64,000 nucleotides of DNA from JABCYV01 sp963696025 (GTDB lineage Bacteria; Acidobacteriota; Terriglobia; Terriglobales; Acidobacteriaceae): the NCBI GenBank assembly GCA_963696025.1, contig CAVOII010000017.1, positions 62,001-126,000 of the forward strand, read 5' to 3'. The notes beneath the pieces were generated by a model that saw nothing but the letters and a program-made list of their open reading frames with translations, had not been told where the DNA came from and did not search any database. Numbering within the stretch: position 1 is the stretch's first letter; each line of letters starts with the position of its first letter. Shown here in pieces: positions 38,798-47,502 of the stretch. Both the position numbers and the translations under genes were made by a program.

Positions 38798-39760
38798 TTA
38801 CACGGGCCAACGATGCGTAAGCCAGAGGATGATTGGGACCGTAACCGCTAACGAAAGCGTCGAAAGCAAAAGCATAGATGCCGTTTCAGATTCGGAAGAT
38901 TTATATCGCGCAGCGAAGAGCACGACAACGGTGGCCAGGGGGAAGCTGCAGCATGTCAATGCCTCACGCGTGAATGGACTGTTGACGTGCAGCAAATGCA
39001 GGAGAGCGAGCAGCACTACGTTCTGTACGGTGAGGCGGCCGAGGGTGCCGAGAAATACAAGGCGGGAAAACGAAAACGCGTGAGCGGCCAATACCAGACC
39101 TACAGCAAAGACAGCAACACCGGAAGTCGTCGAACCAATCAGCTGAAGGCACGCGGCTACTACTCGCGGTAAGGGTATTTTGGCAATGACGATGCCAATC
39201 CCGAGAATCGGCGCCCAGAGGAGCGGTGATTTCAGGCCTGAACTCAATCCAGTGAGGACAGGACTGGACGTCGAACCGTCCTTGGCGATGCTCCCATGCT
39301 TGGCCGCATCTACCTCTAGTAGAACCAAAGTTGCAGGCACCACGAGATTAATCGCTAAGGCGACGAGTCCCACAGCTCCCGCGGCGGTAGGACCCAAAAC
39401 CGGCTGGAGAACAGCTAAGCCAAAGACCGGCGTCGCGGACGTCGACAGCATAAGGGCGTAGAGGATCGCTGGTGTGCCGCGCACGCTTTGTATGAATCCC
39501 AAAGCGAGCCAAGCTACGAAGAAAAGACCGACGTGAGCCAGTATCAGCACAAAAACGAGACGGCCTTGTTGCAGAAGCAGATTCCTGGGTATATCTGTCA
39601 TGCCGACAAACAAAGACGCGGGCAAGGCATACGAAACCGCAAGCTTGCTCAATCCCGCAGCCTGGTCGGAATCGAATGCATTGCGTTTGCCTGCGGCATA
39701 GCCGAGCGCAAGAACAAAAAATACCGGAAGCAAGGCGGCTACAATTCCGCTGAGATTCAT
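38798..39760 (-). CDS. AEC-family (auxin efflux carrier/malate permease-like) transporter
   Basis: A 320-residue inner-membrane carrier with about ten transmembrane helices. The N-terminal half starts LSGIVAALLPVFFVLALGYAAGKR, and conserved asparagine/proline kinks lie in VGLVALAINLVVPATLVLLE. Bacterial AEC proteins transport malate, malonate or similar acids. The position directly upstream of mqo (46 bases) supports a dicarboxylate substrate. That assignment rests on context. Confidence 0.9.
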   Translation of the reverse strand: MNLSGIVAALLPVFFVLALGYAAGKRNAFDSDQAAGLSKLAVSYALPASLFVGMTDIPRNLLLQQGRLVFVLILAHVGLFFVAWLALGFIQSVRGTPAILYALMLSTSATPVFGLAVLQPVLGPTAAGAVGLVALAINLVVPATLVLLEVDAAKHGSIAKDGSTSSPVLTGLSSGLKSPLLWAPILGIGIVIAKIPLPRVVAACLQLIGSTTSGVAVFAVGLVLAAHAFSFSRLVFLGTLGRLTVQNVVLLALLHLLHVNSPFTREALTCCSFPLATVVVLFAARYKSSESETASMLLLSTLSLAVTVPIILWLTHRWPV

Positions 39761-39826
39761 ACGAATATTCCTTTCCGGGACCTCCTAAAACTCCACCTAG
39801 GTCCTGGATTCGAAACCGGGGACTCG

Positions 39827-41101
39827 TCACTGCTCACTAACGTAGTCAACAACTAACTTCGGGACGATCAGCCCGAAGCTCATGGCCAAAATGATCAGAA
39901 TGGCGATCCAGCCGTCAGCGAGCGTCGCGCCCATGAGCTCCCAAGTCCTTTGTGAGCTGTTGGTGAGTTGCACGAGCCCGCTCGCCACCCTAAACATCAA
40001 GACGCCGGGCATCATTGAGACCACGGAAGCGAAGCCGATGGCCGCAAAGGGCATGCGCCAGCGCCGGGCGACGGGTGCCAGAATCACGCCAACGATGAGA
40101 CAAGCAACGAATGCACCCGTGGCTGCGCTGGCCCTAAACGTTGTAAGCGCAACCCACCTTAGAGCATGGGCTACCGCTCCGACCGCGACCGGCCAGGGCA
40201 GCATATTCAGAGGCGAGGAAAAGAAAATACTGTAGCAAGCGACCGCCACGCCTGCCGCAATCACGTCATGCCACAGAGGCACCGCCCTGCCCGCCGGGTC
40301 CACTGGTAAGGAGACGCCAAAAAGAGCGAGCCCAAGCAGCAGCCCGGTCGAGATGGCCACAACGATGAGCACAGCATAGATCAGCCGCGCCGCGCCGAGA
40401 TTCATGCGGCCCCTGATCAAGTCCAACATGCCATTGAGGAAATGCGGCCCCGGTACGAGCACCATGCACGGGCAGACTGCGACAAGGCGGAGCGACGAAC
40501 TCAGTTCATTTCGAACTGCCAGCGCCCCAACTAGGCCGGCGACCAACGACGCGCCGAATGGTTGCAGAAAGAGATTTGTGCTGTAACGGGCCAACGTGCG
40601 GCGCAGAATGGCGCCAGCCGCCGCGCTCCCGAATATGAGCGCCGCTGCGGTCAGGTGCCGGACGCCGAAGAGCACTGCCAAAGCTACAGCGCCCACCGCC
40701 GCCGCCAGAGTGAACAGCCACGTCGGTGCAGGCGGCGCCTCTGCGATTCTTCTGATGGCTTCCATTGCGTTGGCCGGAGCCAGCCGGCCATCACACAACT
40801 CTTCAACCGTTCGTAAGGTCGAAGCCACGCGGTCCATCTGCACGCCGGAAGGCGCGGCGTCGATTGCTGAAATGAATTTGCCGTCGGCGTTCTCAGTCTG
40901 AACTTCTAGTTCCCCCCAGCGCGGCAAGATCGTGGCGCGAAATCCCAGACAGTTGCTCAAGCGAGCGGAGACCCCTACGGTCTGCTGCGTGGATTCGCCG
41001 TTGATATACAAAACTCGAGCAAACGTGAGGATTAGATTCGAGCATTCCTCGCGCGTCATACTTGCTCTTAATGGCTGCGGTTTACCGATAGCTGGAGTCA
41101 T
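39827..41101 (-). CDS. ThrE-family threonine/serine exporter-like protein
   Basis: A 424-residue protein carrying both ThrE halves in one chain. The N-terminal cytoplasmic domain (MTREECSNLILTFARVLYING; GVSARLSNCLGFRATILPRW) is followed by about ten hydrophobic helices starting near residue 130. Family members export threonine and serine or small acids. It sits between the AEC carrier and fumC on the same strand. Whether it works with the dicarboxylate genes is unknown. Confidence 0.88.
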   Translation of the reverse strand: MTPAIGKPQPLRASMTREECSNLILTFARVLYINGESTQQTVGVSARLSNCLGFRATILPRWGELEVQTENADGKFISAIDAAPSGVQMDRVASTLRTVEELCDGRLAPANAMEAIRRIAEAPPAPTWLFTLAAAVGAVALAVLFGVRHLTAAALIFGSAAAGAILRRTLARYSTNLFLQPFGASLVAGLVGALAVRNELSSSLRLVAVCPCMVLVPGPHFLNGMLDLIRGRMNLGAARLIYAVLIVVAISTGLLLGLALFGVSLPVDPAGRAVPLWHDVIAAGVAVACYSIFFSSPLNMLPWPVAVGAVAHALRWVALTTFRASAATGAFVACLIVGVILAPVARRWRMPFAAIGFASVVSMMPGVLMFRVASGLVQLTNSSQRTWELMGATLADGWIAILIILAMSFGLIVPKLVVDYVSEQ

Positions 41102-41135
41102 CTGAAACCTTCGAACGGCTTCACAGACTTAGGGT

Positions 41136-41202
41136 AGAGCCGGCTCGACAATCGTCAGGCCGGCTCTGGCATGGGCATTGCGAGTTTTGGCCAATGCCCA
41201 TG
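41136..41202 (-). terminator. Two tandem perfect hairpins after fumC
   Basis: Reading downstream from the fumC stop (41205-41207), an 11-bp perfect inverted repeat (CATGGGCATTG at 41170-41180 with CAATGCCCATG at 41192-41202) begins 2 bases after the stop. A second, 9-bp perfect one follows (AGAGCCGGC at 41136-41144 with GCCGGCTCT at 41159-41167). Neither has a T-tract, so they may act as transcript-stabilising or attenuating structures rather than a classic intrinsic terminator. Confidence 0.65.
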
Positions 41203-41204
41203 GC

Positions 41205-42617
41205 CTATGCCGCGACGGGCGACGCTACGTAGGGTCGGACCATTTTCTTCGGATCGACAACGCTATCGAATTCAGCTTCCGTCACGAAACCGAGCTTTAG
41301 CGCTGCGGCCTTGAGCGTGAGGTCGTTGTCCATCGCGTAATGCGCAATCTTGGAAGCCTTGTCATACCCGATCACCGGTGAAAGCGCCGTGACCAGCATG
41401 AGCGACTCTTCGACGTATTGGTTGATCTTCTTCAAATTCGGCTTGGTCCCTTCCACCAGGAATTTCCGGAAATTCGTGCACGAATCGGTCATTAGGGTGA
41501 TGGAGTGGGTCACATTGAAAATGATGAGGGGCTTGTAAACGTTCATTTCGAGGTAGCCGCCGGCACCACCAAAACCAACTGCTGTGTCGTTCGCCATCAC
41601 CTGTACTGCGACCATCGCGAGGGCTTCGGCCTGGGTGGGGTTTACCTTGCCGGGCATGATCGAGGAGCCTGGTTCGTTTTCTGGAATCTTCAGTTCAGCG
41701 AAGCCCGCTCGTGGTCCGCAGGACATGAGGCGGATGTCATTCGCAATCTTATAGAGTGACACAGCGAGCGTGCGGAGCGTGCCGGAAAGTTGTACTTGAG
41801 CGTCGTGAGCGCCTTGCACAGCGAACTTGTTTGGTGCTGTCACGAAGGGCAGGCTTGTGAGCTTGGCGATCTCGGCTGCAACGGCCTCGGCGAAGCCGGG
41901 CGCTGAGTTGATGCCGGTACCAACCGCGGTGCCGCCGAGCGCGAGACGATAAACACCCTTCAGCGCATCTTCGATGCGATCGAGATCGTCCGCGAGCACG
42001 CCTTCGTAGCCCGACCACTCTTGTCCAAGAGTGAGCGGTGTGGCGTCTTGCATGTGCGTGCGGCCGATCTTGACGATGTCGTCCCACTCCTCCGCCTTTG
42101 CGGCAATCGCATCACGCAGCTGCTTCACCGCCGGGACCAACCGCTGCTTCACGTTGACCGCAGCCGCGATATTCATGGCCGACGGGAAGGAGTCGTTCGA
42201 CGACTGAGCCATATTTACATGATCGTTCGGGTGTACTGGCGTCTTGCTTCCGAGCGGCGTGCCGGCGATCTGGCTGCAGCGGTTGGAGATCACTTCGTTC
42301 ACGTTCATGTTGAACTGCGTGCCGCTTCCCGTCATCCACACGTGCAAAGGGAACATATCGTGGTGCTGGCCGGCGAGGATTTCGTCGCAGGTCTGAGTGA
42401 TGAGCTTGTGCTGCTGATCGCCAAGCCGCTTGTCAGCGTGGTTTGCCGCCGCCGCAGCCTTCTTCAAAATTGCATAGGCAGTGATCATTTCGCGCGGTAT
42501 TAGATCCTTGCCGATGCTGAAATGTTCAAGCGAACGTTGAGTCTGAGCACCCCAGAGCTTGTCCGCAGGCACTTCAACTACGCCGAGGCTGTCTGTTTCT
42601 TTTCGCGTATTGCTCAT
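41205..42617 (-). CDS. fumC: Class II fumarate hydratase
   Basis: A 470-residue fumarase of the iron-independent fumarase/aspartase superfamily, interconverting fumarate and malate. The signature GSSIMPGKVNPTQAEALAM is intact. Upstream motifs include MTGSGTQFNMNVNEVISNRC, SSNDSFPSAMNIAAAV and THMQDATPLTLGQEWSGYE. Length is normal. The gene is preceded on the same strand by a porin and followed by two strong hairpins, then the ThrE-like gene. Together with mqo it forms the fumarate-to-oxaloacetate segment of the TCA cycle. Confidence 0.97.
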   Translation of the reverse strand: MSNTRKETDSLGVVEVPADKLWGAQTQRSLEHFSIGKDLIPREMITAYAILKKAAAAANHADKRLGDQQHKLITQTCDEILAGQHHDMFPLHVWMTGSGTQFNMNVNEVISNRCSQIAGTPLGSKTPVHPNDHVNMAQSSNDSFPSAMNIAAAVNVKQRLVPAVKQLRDAIAAKAEEWDDIVKIGRTHMQDATPLTLGQEWSGYEGVLADDLDRIEDALKGVYRLALGGTAVGTGINSAPGFAEAVAAEIAKLTSLPFVTAPNKFAVQGAHDAQVQLSGTLRTLAVSLYKIANDIRLMSCGPRAGFAELKIPENEPGSSIMPGKVNPTQAEALAMVAVQVMANDTAVGFGGAGGYLEMNVYKPLIIFNVTHSITLMTDSCTNFRKFLVEGTKPNLKKINQYVEESLMLVTALSPVIGYDKASKIAHYAMDNDLTLKAAALKLGFVTEAEFDSVVDPKKMVRPYVASPVAA

Positions 42618-42736
42618 AATGGTTTCTCCTTATCTTTGGTTTGTCGGAACCAACCTTTGTTCTAAATCCCAGAACTACCGCATGGTCCCTTTTGCGCTTG
42701 CTCCGTTCACGCTCCTGTGCCTCTTACGTAGCAACG

Positions 42737-44344
42737 CTAAGGCAGATAGAAGCGGAGGGACGTGTAGGCCACGATATCGTTACCTTGGGGTGCTCTACCT
42801 ATACCGCTCCACAGACTGCGATGTATGTACACGACCTGGTTCCCCTGTTCGATCCTGCCGAAGCCGCCTTGAAAGAGGCGATACCAGTAACCCACCGTCG
42901 CTTCGTAGATATTGCGATTCGCCCCGCCGCAGGAATTCACCGCTACTTCGTTCGTGCAGCTGGCGTAACTGACGAGAGGAGAACCGTAACCCGCTGCGGT
43001 TCCAGTGGGTGAGACAAATGCATACCGGCCCACGTATTCATCGCCGCCATAGGTGTACAAATCAAGACGACTGCTGCGGTGATATACAAGCCCTCCCATG
43101 ATCCTGGCTTCGCGCAATGGACGCAGCTCCCCGGTTGTCGGATTTAAGGTGGCATCTGGCAGTCCGGAAGAGCCATAGCGTCCGATGCCTTGCCCTACGA
43201 GGCCTTCCAGCGATACGTCCAACTTTTTGTTCGCAAACGGCATTAGCGCACCGAAGCCAACGCCATAGCCGTCGGTGGTGTTCGTATGGCCATTCGTTGC
43301 TGCGGTTGATGCGATTCGATCGCGGAAGAAACGGCCTAACGCTTTGATTTCGAAGTGTCCCCAGCCTGGTTCAAAGGCGACCTTCGCCAAAACATCAGGG
43401 GCTAGCTCCGTGGAGAAGCCGTTGCTGTAATTGGCCAGGAAGGGCAGAAGGTTAACGCCAGTTGCAGCATTCTGGCTGGTGTTGAGCCCCATGATGTTCG
43501 CAGGCACGAACGCCGCCGAATATGTAGTCTCTGGTTCCTCAACTGCAAAAGCTGTCCAGACTTTGTTGTTGAAATTCTTCGTTACGCGAAATGCTCTCTG
43601 CCGCGTCCAGGTGAAGCCAACGACATACTGGCCGTCCTCGGTACTGGGTCTTAATTCCGCTAAGGTTGCAATGCCGTGCTCGTTCGTAGTAAGGAGGGAC
43701 CACGTCTGGCCGGCGGTGATAGTCCATCCTGAAGGCCTATCGAGCTGAACCCAGAGTTGTCTAAGGCGGGGCGTCCAGGAATTGGATTCAACGTAATTCG
43801 CAGTCGGGGCTGCACCGAGAAAATCGGCTTCGACATAACCTTTGAGGTTAGTGCTCCGCTCTGTGCCTTGGATCAGCAGCGACAACTCTGAGTTGCGCGC
43901 AGTTCCGCGGAACTCACTCAGCTTTGCGTTCGACGATCCATCCAGCGGAATTGCTGAATAGTTGTTTGCAATATCTGCGTTTTCATTGCGAGTACGGACC
44001 AGCATTGTTCCTTCCAGAAAACCGCCGGGAGTCAAGGTAAGCCCTTTGAAGTGGAATGACGTCGGTTTTTCGAGGATCTTCGTCTCGTCGGGTAGTGACT
44101 GAAGGGCCTGTGCCGGAGGAGTCTCGCTCTGAAGCAGGACTGGATCACTACTGGACTTCGTCGCTGCGATCCCTCTGGCCGCCTCCAACTCCGCAATGCG
44201 ATTCTGCATTTTGACCATCTGCGAGCGCATCTCTTCCAGCTGCTTCTGCAACTCGCCGATTGCGGACTCCTGGTTGGAGACTTGAGTAAGACCTTCCGCA
44301 CTAACTATTACTGTGAAGATACTAATCAAGACGAGTCGACTCAT
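42737..44344 (-). CDS. Outer-membrane porin with N-terminal coiled coil
   Basis: A 535-residue outer-membrane protein from the ATG at 44344, which has GGTGGAG upstream; an in-frame start at 44395 lacks a proper leader. After the signal peptide, residues 24-55 form a coiled coil (IGELQKQLEEMRSQMVKMQN) of the DcaP-like type that can trimerise the barrel from the periplasm. The rest is beta-strand rich (GYVEADFLGAAPTANYVESN) and ends in an aromatic strand (IVAYTSLRFYLP). DcaP-type porins admit dicarboxylates, which fits its place upstream of fumC and mqo. That match is inferred. Confidence 0.87.
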   Translation of the reverse strand: MSRLVLISIFTVIVSAEGLTQVSNQESAIGELQKQLEEMRSQMVKMQNRIAELEAARGIAATKSSSDPVLLQSETPPAQALQSLPDETKILEKPTSFHFKGLTLTPGGFLEGTMLVRTRNENADIANNYSAIPLDGSSNAKLSEFRGTARNSELSLLIQGTERSTNLKGYVEADFLGAAPTANYVESNSWTPRLRQLWVQLDRPSGWTITAGQTWSLLTTNEHGIATLAELRPSTEDGQYVVGFTWTRQRAFRVTKNFNNKVWTAFAVEEPETTYSAAFVPANIMGLNTSQNAATGVNLLPFLANYSNGFSTELAPDVLAKVAFEPGWGHFEIKALGRFFRDRIASTAATNGHTNTTDGYGVGFGALMPFANKKLDVSLEGLVGQGIGRYGSSGLPDATLNPTTGELRPLREARIMGGLVYHRSSRLDLYTYGGDEYVGRYAFVSPTGTAAGYGSPLVSYASCTNEVAVNSCGGANRNIYEATVGYWYRLFQGGFGRIEQGNQVVYIHRSLWSGIGRAPQGNDIVAYTSLRFYLP

Positions 44345-44803
44345 GATTCTCCACCTGTAATTTATCGATTCATCGGCCCACTTGGTCCGAAGCAAAGAAT
44401 CCGCAACCGGAAGGTTTTTATCCCCCCAGGAAGGTAATCTTGCGTTTGCGAACCGGCTTCCGAGGCAAAGTTAGGGACCTTGCCCAGTTGAGAGTCGTTA
44501 TCTGCGTTTGGATGAGAGCATCCACTTCACGCCGGAGGACAGGGGCTGAATCTGTCATTGGGAACTCCTGGCTCGGAGGGTTCATGTATTCTACGCCCGG
44601 TGCTGACGCAACGAGGGCTCCCCTGTGGATAATCAGCGGTGTTACTCCAGAGTCCGATTATCCCGACCGCACGCTGGAATTCTTCAGGCACCGAACTGAG
44701 GCATATCGGCAGCGTCTGGGTGCATTCTTTACGGGATGGATCGAATACTGAATCGCGGAGCTGAATCCTCTGACAGTCTGGCGCCATCCTAAGAGACAGG
44801 CTT
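44345..44803. other. Divergent intergenic region, no gene accepted
   Basis: It separates the porin from the REC-protease gene. A 103-codon frame at 44440-44751 is Arg rich and has no recognisable features, so it was not accepted as a gene. Promoters for both flanking genes should lie here. Confidence 0.45.
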
Positions 44804-46453
44804 ATGGACCAATCAGCAGGGAAAGTCTTGGTGGTGGAATCTGATGACGATCTGAGGGAAGGCATCGTCTCGGCTTTGAGCGAAGCGGGATATGAGGTTT
44901 CAACCGACTATCACGGAGGCATGAAGGCAGTCCTTGCCTTCGGGCCCGACACCGTGATCCTGGGTGCCGATCCGCCGCAGCTCGATTGCTGCGACCTTCT
45001 TTCCGAGATCAAGGTATCCGAACCCACTCAGAACATCAGGGTTGTGATGTTATCTCTTGGGGGATCAGCGGAGCGCACTCGTGGGCTCGATCTTGGCGCC
45101 GACGATGTGCTGTCCCTGCCTTTCGACCCACAGGAATTGCGTTCACGGGTGCGTTCGCAACTACGGAATAAATCCGTCGCGGACGAGTTTCGGGAGCGCT
45201 TGCGTCGTGCGGAGGATAATCGAAACGCTACACAGCAGGTGGTAACCGCAGTCAACGAAGAACGGCGGACGCTTCGGGTTGGCGGGCTGGTAACTTTTGC
45301 CGTGCTTGTAGTTGCTGGGTTGACCTTTTTCTTCTTCTACCGGCGCACCCAGGCGCAGAATACGCGAGTCTATGCTGCCATCACTCGATTGCAGACAGGC
45401 GTGCTGACCGAACAGCAGTTGATGGAACGGTCGCGTCGTGCCCTTGAAGACCGCGACCGCGGTAGCTCCCAGGCGAGCGATCCACAAAGACTCGAACTGC
45501 AGAAGAAGAGCGAAGACCTGAGGTCCCAGATTGCAATTAGCAAGTCAGACAACGCGTCTGGCTTGCAAGCTCAACTAGCCGCCGTAGAAAACCGCCTCGA
45601 GAAGATTGAGACCGAAGGCAAGTTTGCCCAGAGAATTATCCAGAGCTACGAGCCCAGCGTCTGCCTCATCCACGTCGTGCTTGCCTTTGGTGAGCACACC
45701 ACTGGATTGAGGCTGCGCTATGCAGGAGTGACGAGTAGCGGTGAGCCAGCGACCGACGAACACAACAACCCGCTCGTGAGCGTTACCGGGAGTGGACCGG
45801 AGGTACACCTGGACGTTTTCGGCACCGGCTTTCTCGTCTCCGAGACCGGACGAATTCTCACCAATCATCACGTGGCCGAGCCGTGGTGGCAGAATGACGA
45901 ATTGAAGGAAATGCTCGATCAAGGCGTTGAGCCGGTGATTGCTGAGATGACGGCATATTTCCCCAGCATCCCGAATGGCATTTCCGTTAACACGGAAAGG
46001 ATTTCATCCGCGGCGGACGTTGCCGTCGTGAAGGGGAACCTTTCGGGGCTGAAAATCAGACAGATCGCCCTGGCCGAGGGTCGGCTGGCGGCGGTCAGTG
46101 GGAGCCCAGTCGTGTTACTCGGCTATCCTACAGCGCTTGATGCCATTCTGGCGCGGGCCGGCACGGAAACGCTCCAGTCCATCGCAACTGCAACCAAAGG
46201 TGATCCGAAGCAGGTGATGGAAGAGCTCGCGCGCCGTAACCTGATCAGACCTACCACGACTCAAGGGCACATCGGCGCCGTACTGCCCGACAAGATTGTC
46301 TACGATGCACAAACCACCTCGGGAGGCTCGGGCGGTCCGCTTTTCAATAACGAGGGCAAAGTTATAGGAATTAACTTTGCCATACTCCGCGAATTCGGCG
46401 GATCGAATTTCGCGATTCCTGTCTCCTACGGGCAGTCACTCCTAAGACCATAG
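44804..46453 (+). CDS. Membrane fusion of a degenerate receiver domain and a trypsin-like protease
   Basis: A 549-residue protein with an unusual layout. Residues 7-120 fold like a response-regulator receiver, but the key positions are lost: the acidic pair is E12-S13, the phospho-acceptor position is G54 (VILGADPP), and the switch Lys before PF is L105. A single transmembrane helix follows (residues 160-178, FAVLVVAGLTFFFFYR), then a coiled coil at about 205-280. The trypsin/HtrA-like protease domain has triad H356 (ILTNHHVAEP), D405 (SSAADVAVVKG) and S509 (TSGGSGGPLFN). Topology predicts a cytoplasmic pseudo-receiver and a periplasmic protease. No PDZ domain and no adjacent histidine kinase. 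Confidence 0.88.
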   Translation: MDQSAGKVLVVESDDDLREGIVSALSEAGYEVSTDYHGGMKAVLAFGPDTVILGADPPQLDCCDLLSEIKVSEPTQNIRVVMLSLGGSAERTRGLDLGADDVLSLPFDPQELRSRVRSQLRNKSVADEFRERLRRAEDNRNATQQVVTAVNEERRTLRVGGLVTFAVLVVAGLTFFFFYRRTQAQNTRVYAAITRLQTGVLTEQQLMERSRRALEDRDRGSSQASDPQRLELQKKSEDLRSQIAISKSDNASGLQAQLAAVENRLEKIETEGKFAQRIIQSYEPSVCLIHVVLAFGEHTTGLRLRYAGVTSSGEPATDEHNNPLVSVTGSGPEVHLDVFGTGFLVSETGRILTNHHVAEPWWQNDELKEMLDQGVEPVIAEMTAYFPSIPNGISVNTERISSAADVAVVKGNLSGLKIRQIALAEGRLAAVSGSPVVLLGYPTALDAILARAGTETLQSIATATKGDPKQVMEELARRNLIRPTTTQGHIGAVLPDKIVYDAQTTSGGSGGPLFNNEGKVIGINFAILREFGGSNFAIPVSYGQSLLRP

Positions 46454-46629
46454 GCTGTGGCTCCGACTCGCGACAAAACACTTTTTGCCGGAGGATACGT
46501 GGAATATGTGTCGAGACGTGTGTCCGGCAGAAGGCTCCGTGTGTTGCTTAGCGACGGGGCAAACGTAGCGCAAACCGCAAACTTTCGTCGTCGGGATAAA
46601 GCCCAGATTGACTTTAGAGATCACAAGTC

Positions 46630-46686
46630 TGGTGCCGGGAGGGGGAGTTGAACCCCCAAGGTACCAAGTACCGGCGGATTTTGAGT
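46630..46686 (-). other. tRNA-Leu(CAA) 3' fragment, probable att site
   Basis: On the minus strand this reads from the anticodon loop (CTCAAAA) through the 3' anticodon stem TCCGCC, a variable arm with a GTAC/GTAC stem, the T-arm (GGGGGTTCAACTCCCCC) and acceptor end to CCA. The 5' half (acceptor 5' strand, D-arm, 5' anticodon stem) is absent: identity stops at the 5' side of the anticodon loop. A 3'-half tRNA remnant is the classic scar of integrase-mediated insertion. Confidence 0.85.
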
Positions 46687-46931
46687 CTAGCCCATTCAGT
46701 CTCCAATTCACAGAAGCCATTGTATTTCCATATCGTTACGCTCATATCGTCGTGCGGTTCTGAACAGTTCTGTGTGGTTCCAAACGGCCCCAATGGGCAG
46801 AGTTTGGGCAGAGGTGCGCTCGTGTTTCGAAAACGCGAGCCGCAGGATCAAGTTGTCATTGGCCTGCACGGGGCGAACCATCCGCCTGGAGTTATGATTC
46901 TAACCTGGCACTCAGGGGGACCTTGAATCGC

Positions 46932-47180
46932 ATGGATCGCGTTTTTGTTTCGTCTGCCAGTAACCAGTTTCGCTCTGAGCGAAAGATCGCCAAGGATCTG
47001 TCGACTCACTATCCATTCTTAGAGGTATGGGTGTTCGAAGAGGAGGGTGCGACCTCTGCATCTCTGGAGCAGTCATATCAGCGACCGCTCGAAAAGAGTG
47101 ACCTCGTGATCTTCCTGCTTGCAGAAGACATCACCGCGCCGGTGATTTGCAGCGATTTGATGGTCCACAACTTCTTCTGA
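46932..47180 (+). pseudogene. N-terminal fragment of a DUF4062/TIR-like protein
   Basis: About 70 residues match the start of DUF4062-type (TIR-related) proteins: DRVFVSSASNQFRSERKIAK, then EVWVFEEEGATSASLEQSYQ and LEKSDLVIFLLAEDITAPV. The family sequence then stops, and the frame runs out 12 residues later (ending VHNFF). Full proteins are several hundred residues, with NACHT/NTPase or other domains behind this sensor or effector module, and are often linked to defence. The ATG at 46932 is used; a TTG lies at 46923. It is most likely a truncated relic. Confidence 0.65.
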
Positions 47181-47502
47181 GTCCGGTGTAAAGAGTGGGA
47201 TTCGAAGCCGATTGCAAGCGTAAGTCAAAAGACTTAATGCGACATGGACAGCATTCTACGCATACGTAAGTTTATGGAAAACCAGCCCCGTGATTTTAAG
47301 TGATTTGCGCAGGAGAACCGGATCCATGAATCGTAACTCCGGCCGCCCCACAAAATTACGGGGGCCAAGTTAGACCCGAGATCTGCCCCTGCTTCTGCTT
47401 CTTTGAATTTTGTTCCTCTGGCGAGTCTAATGGTCTTGGTGTCAAATTTTAAGCTATAGACTCCAGGTTAGCAGCCAGAATTTCTCACGGAGGAGAACTG
47501 CC
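47181..47502. other. Intergenic region, no gene seen
   Basis: An AT-rich stretch after the DUF4062 fragment. No coding similarity was recognised on either strand. The Rieske promoter and its ribosome-binding site (GGAGGA near 47490) lie at the right end. Confidence 0.45.

Noticed and set aside
44440..44751. A 103-codon plus-strand frame before the REC-protease gene
   Set aside because: Arg-rich composition, no ribosome-binding site, no family resemblance and position in a divergent promoter region.
46454..46629. A gene between the REC-protease and the tRNA-Leu fragment
   Set aside because: Only short frames, none with a recognisable protein or a start signal.
46790..46825. A second integrase relic, because GGGCAGAGTTTGGGCAG resembles the recombinase 3' end at 55744-55776
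   Set aside because: The similarity is under 30 bases with indels and lies on the wrong side of the tRNA fragment for a duplicated end; too weak to annotate.
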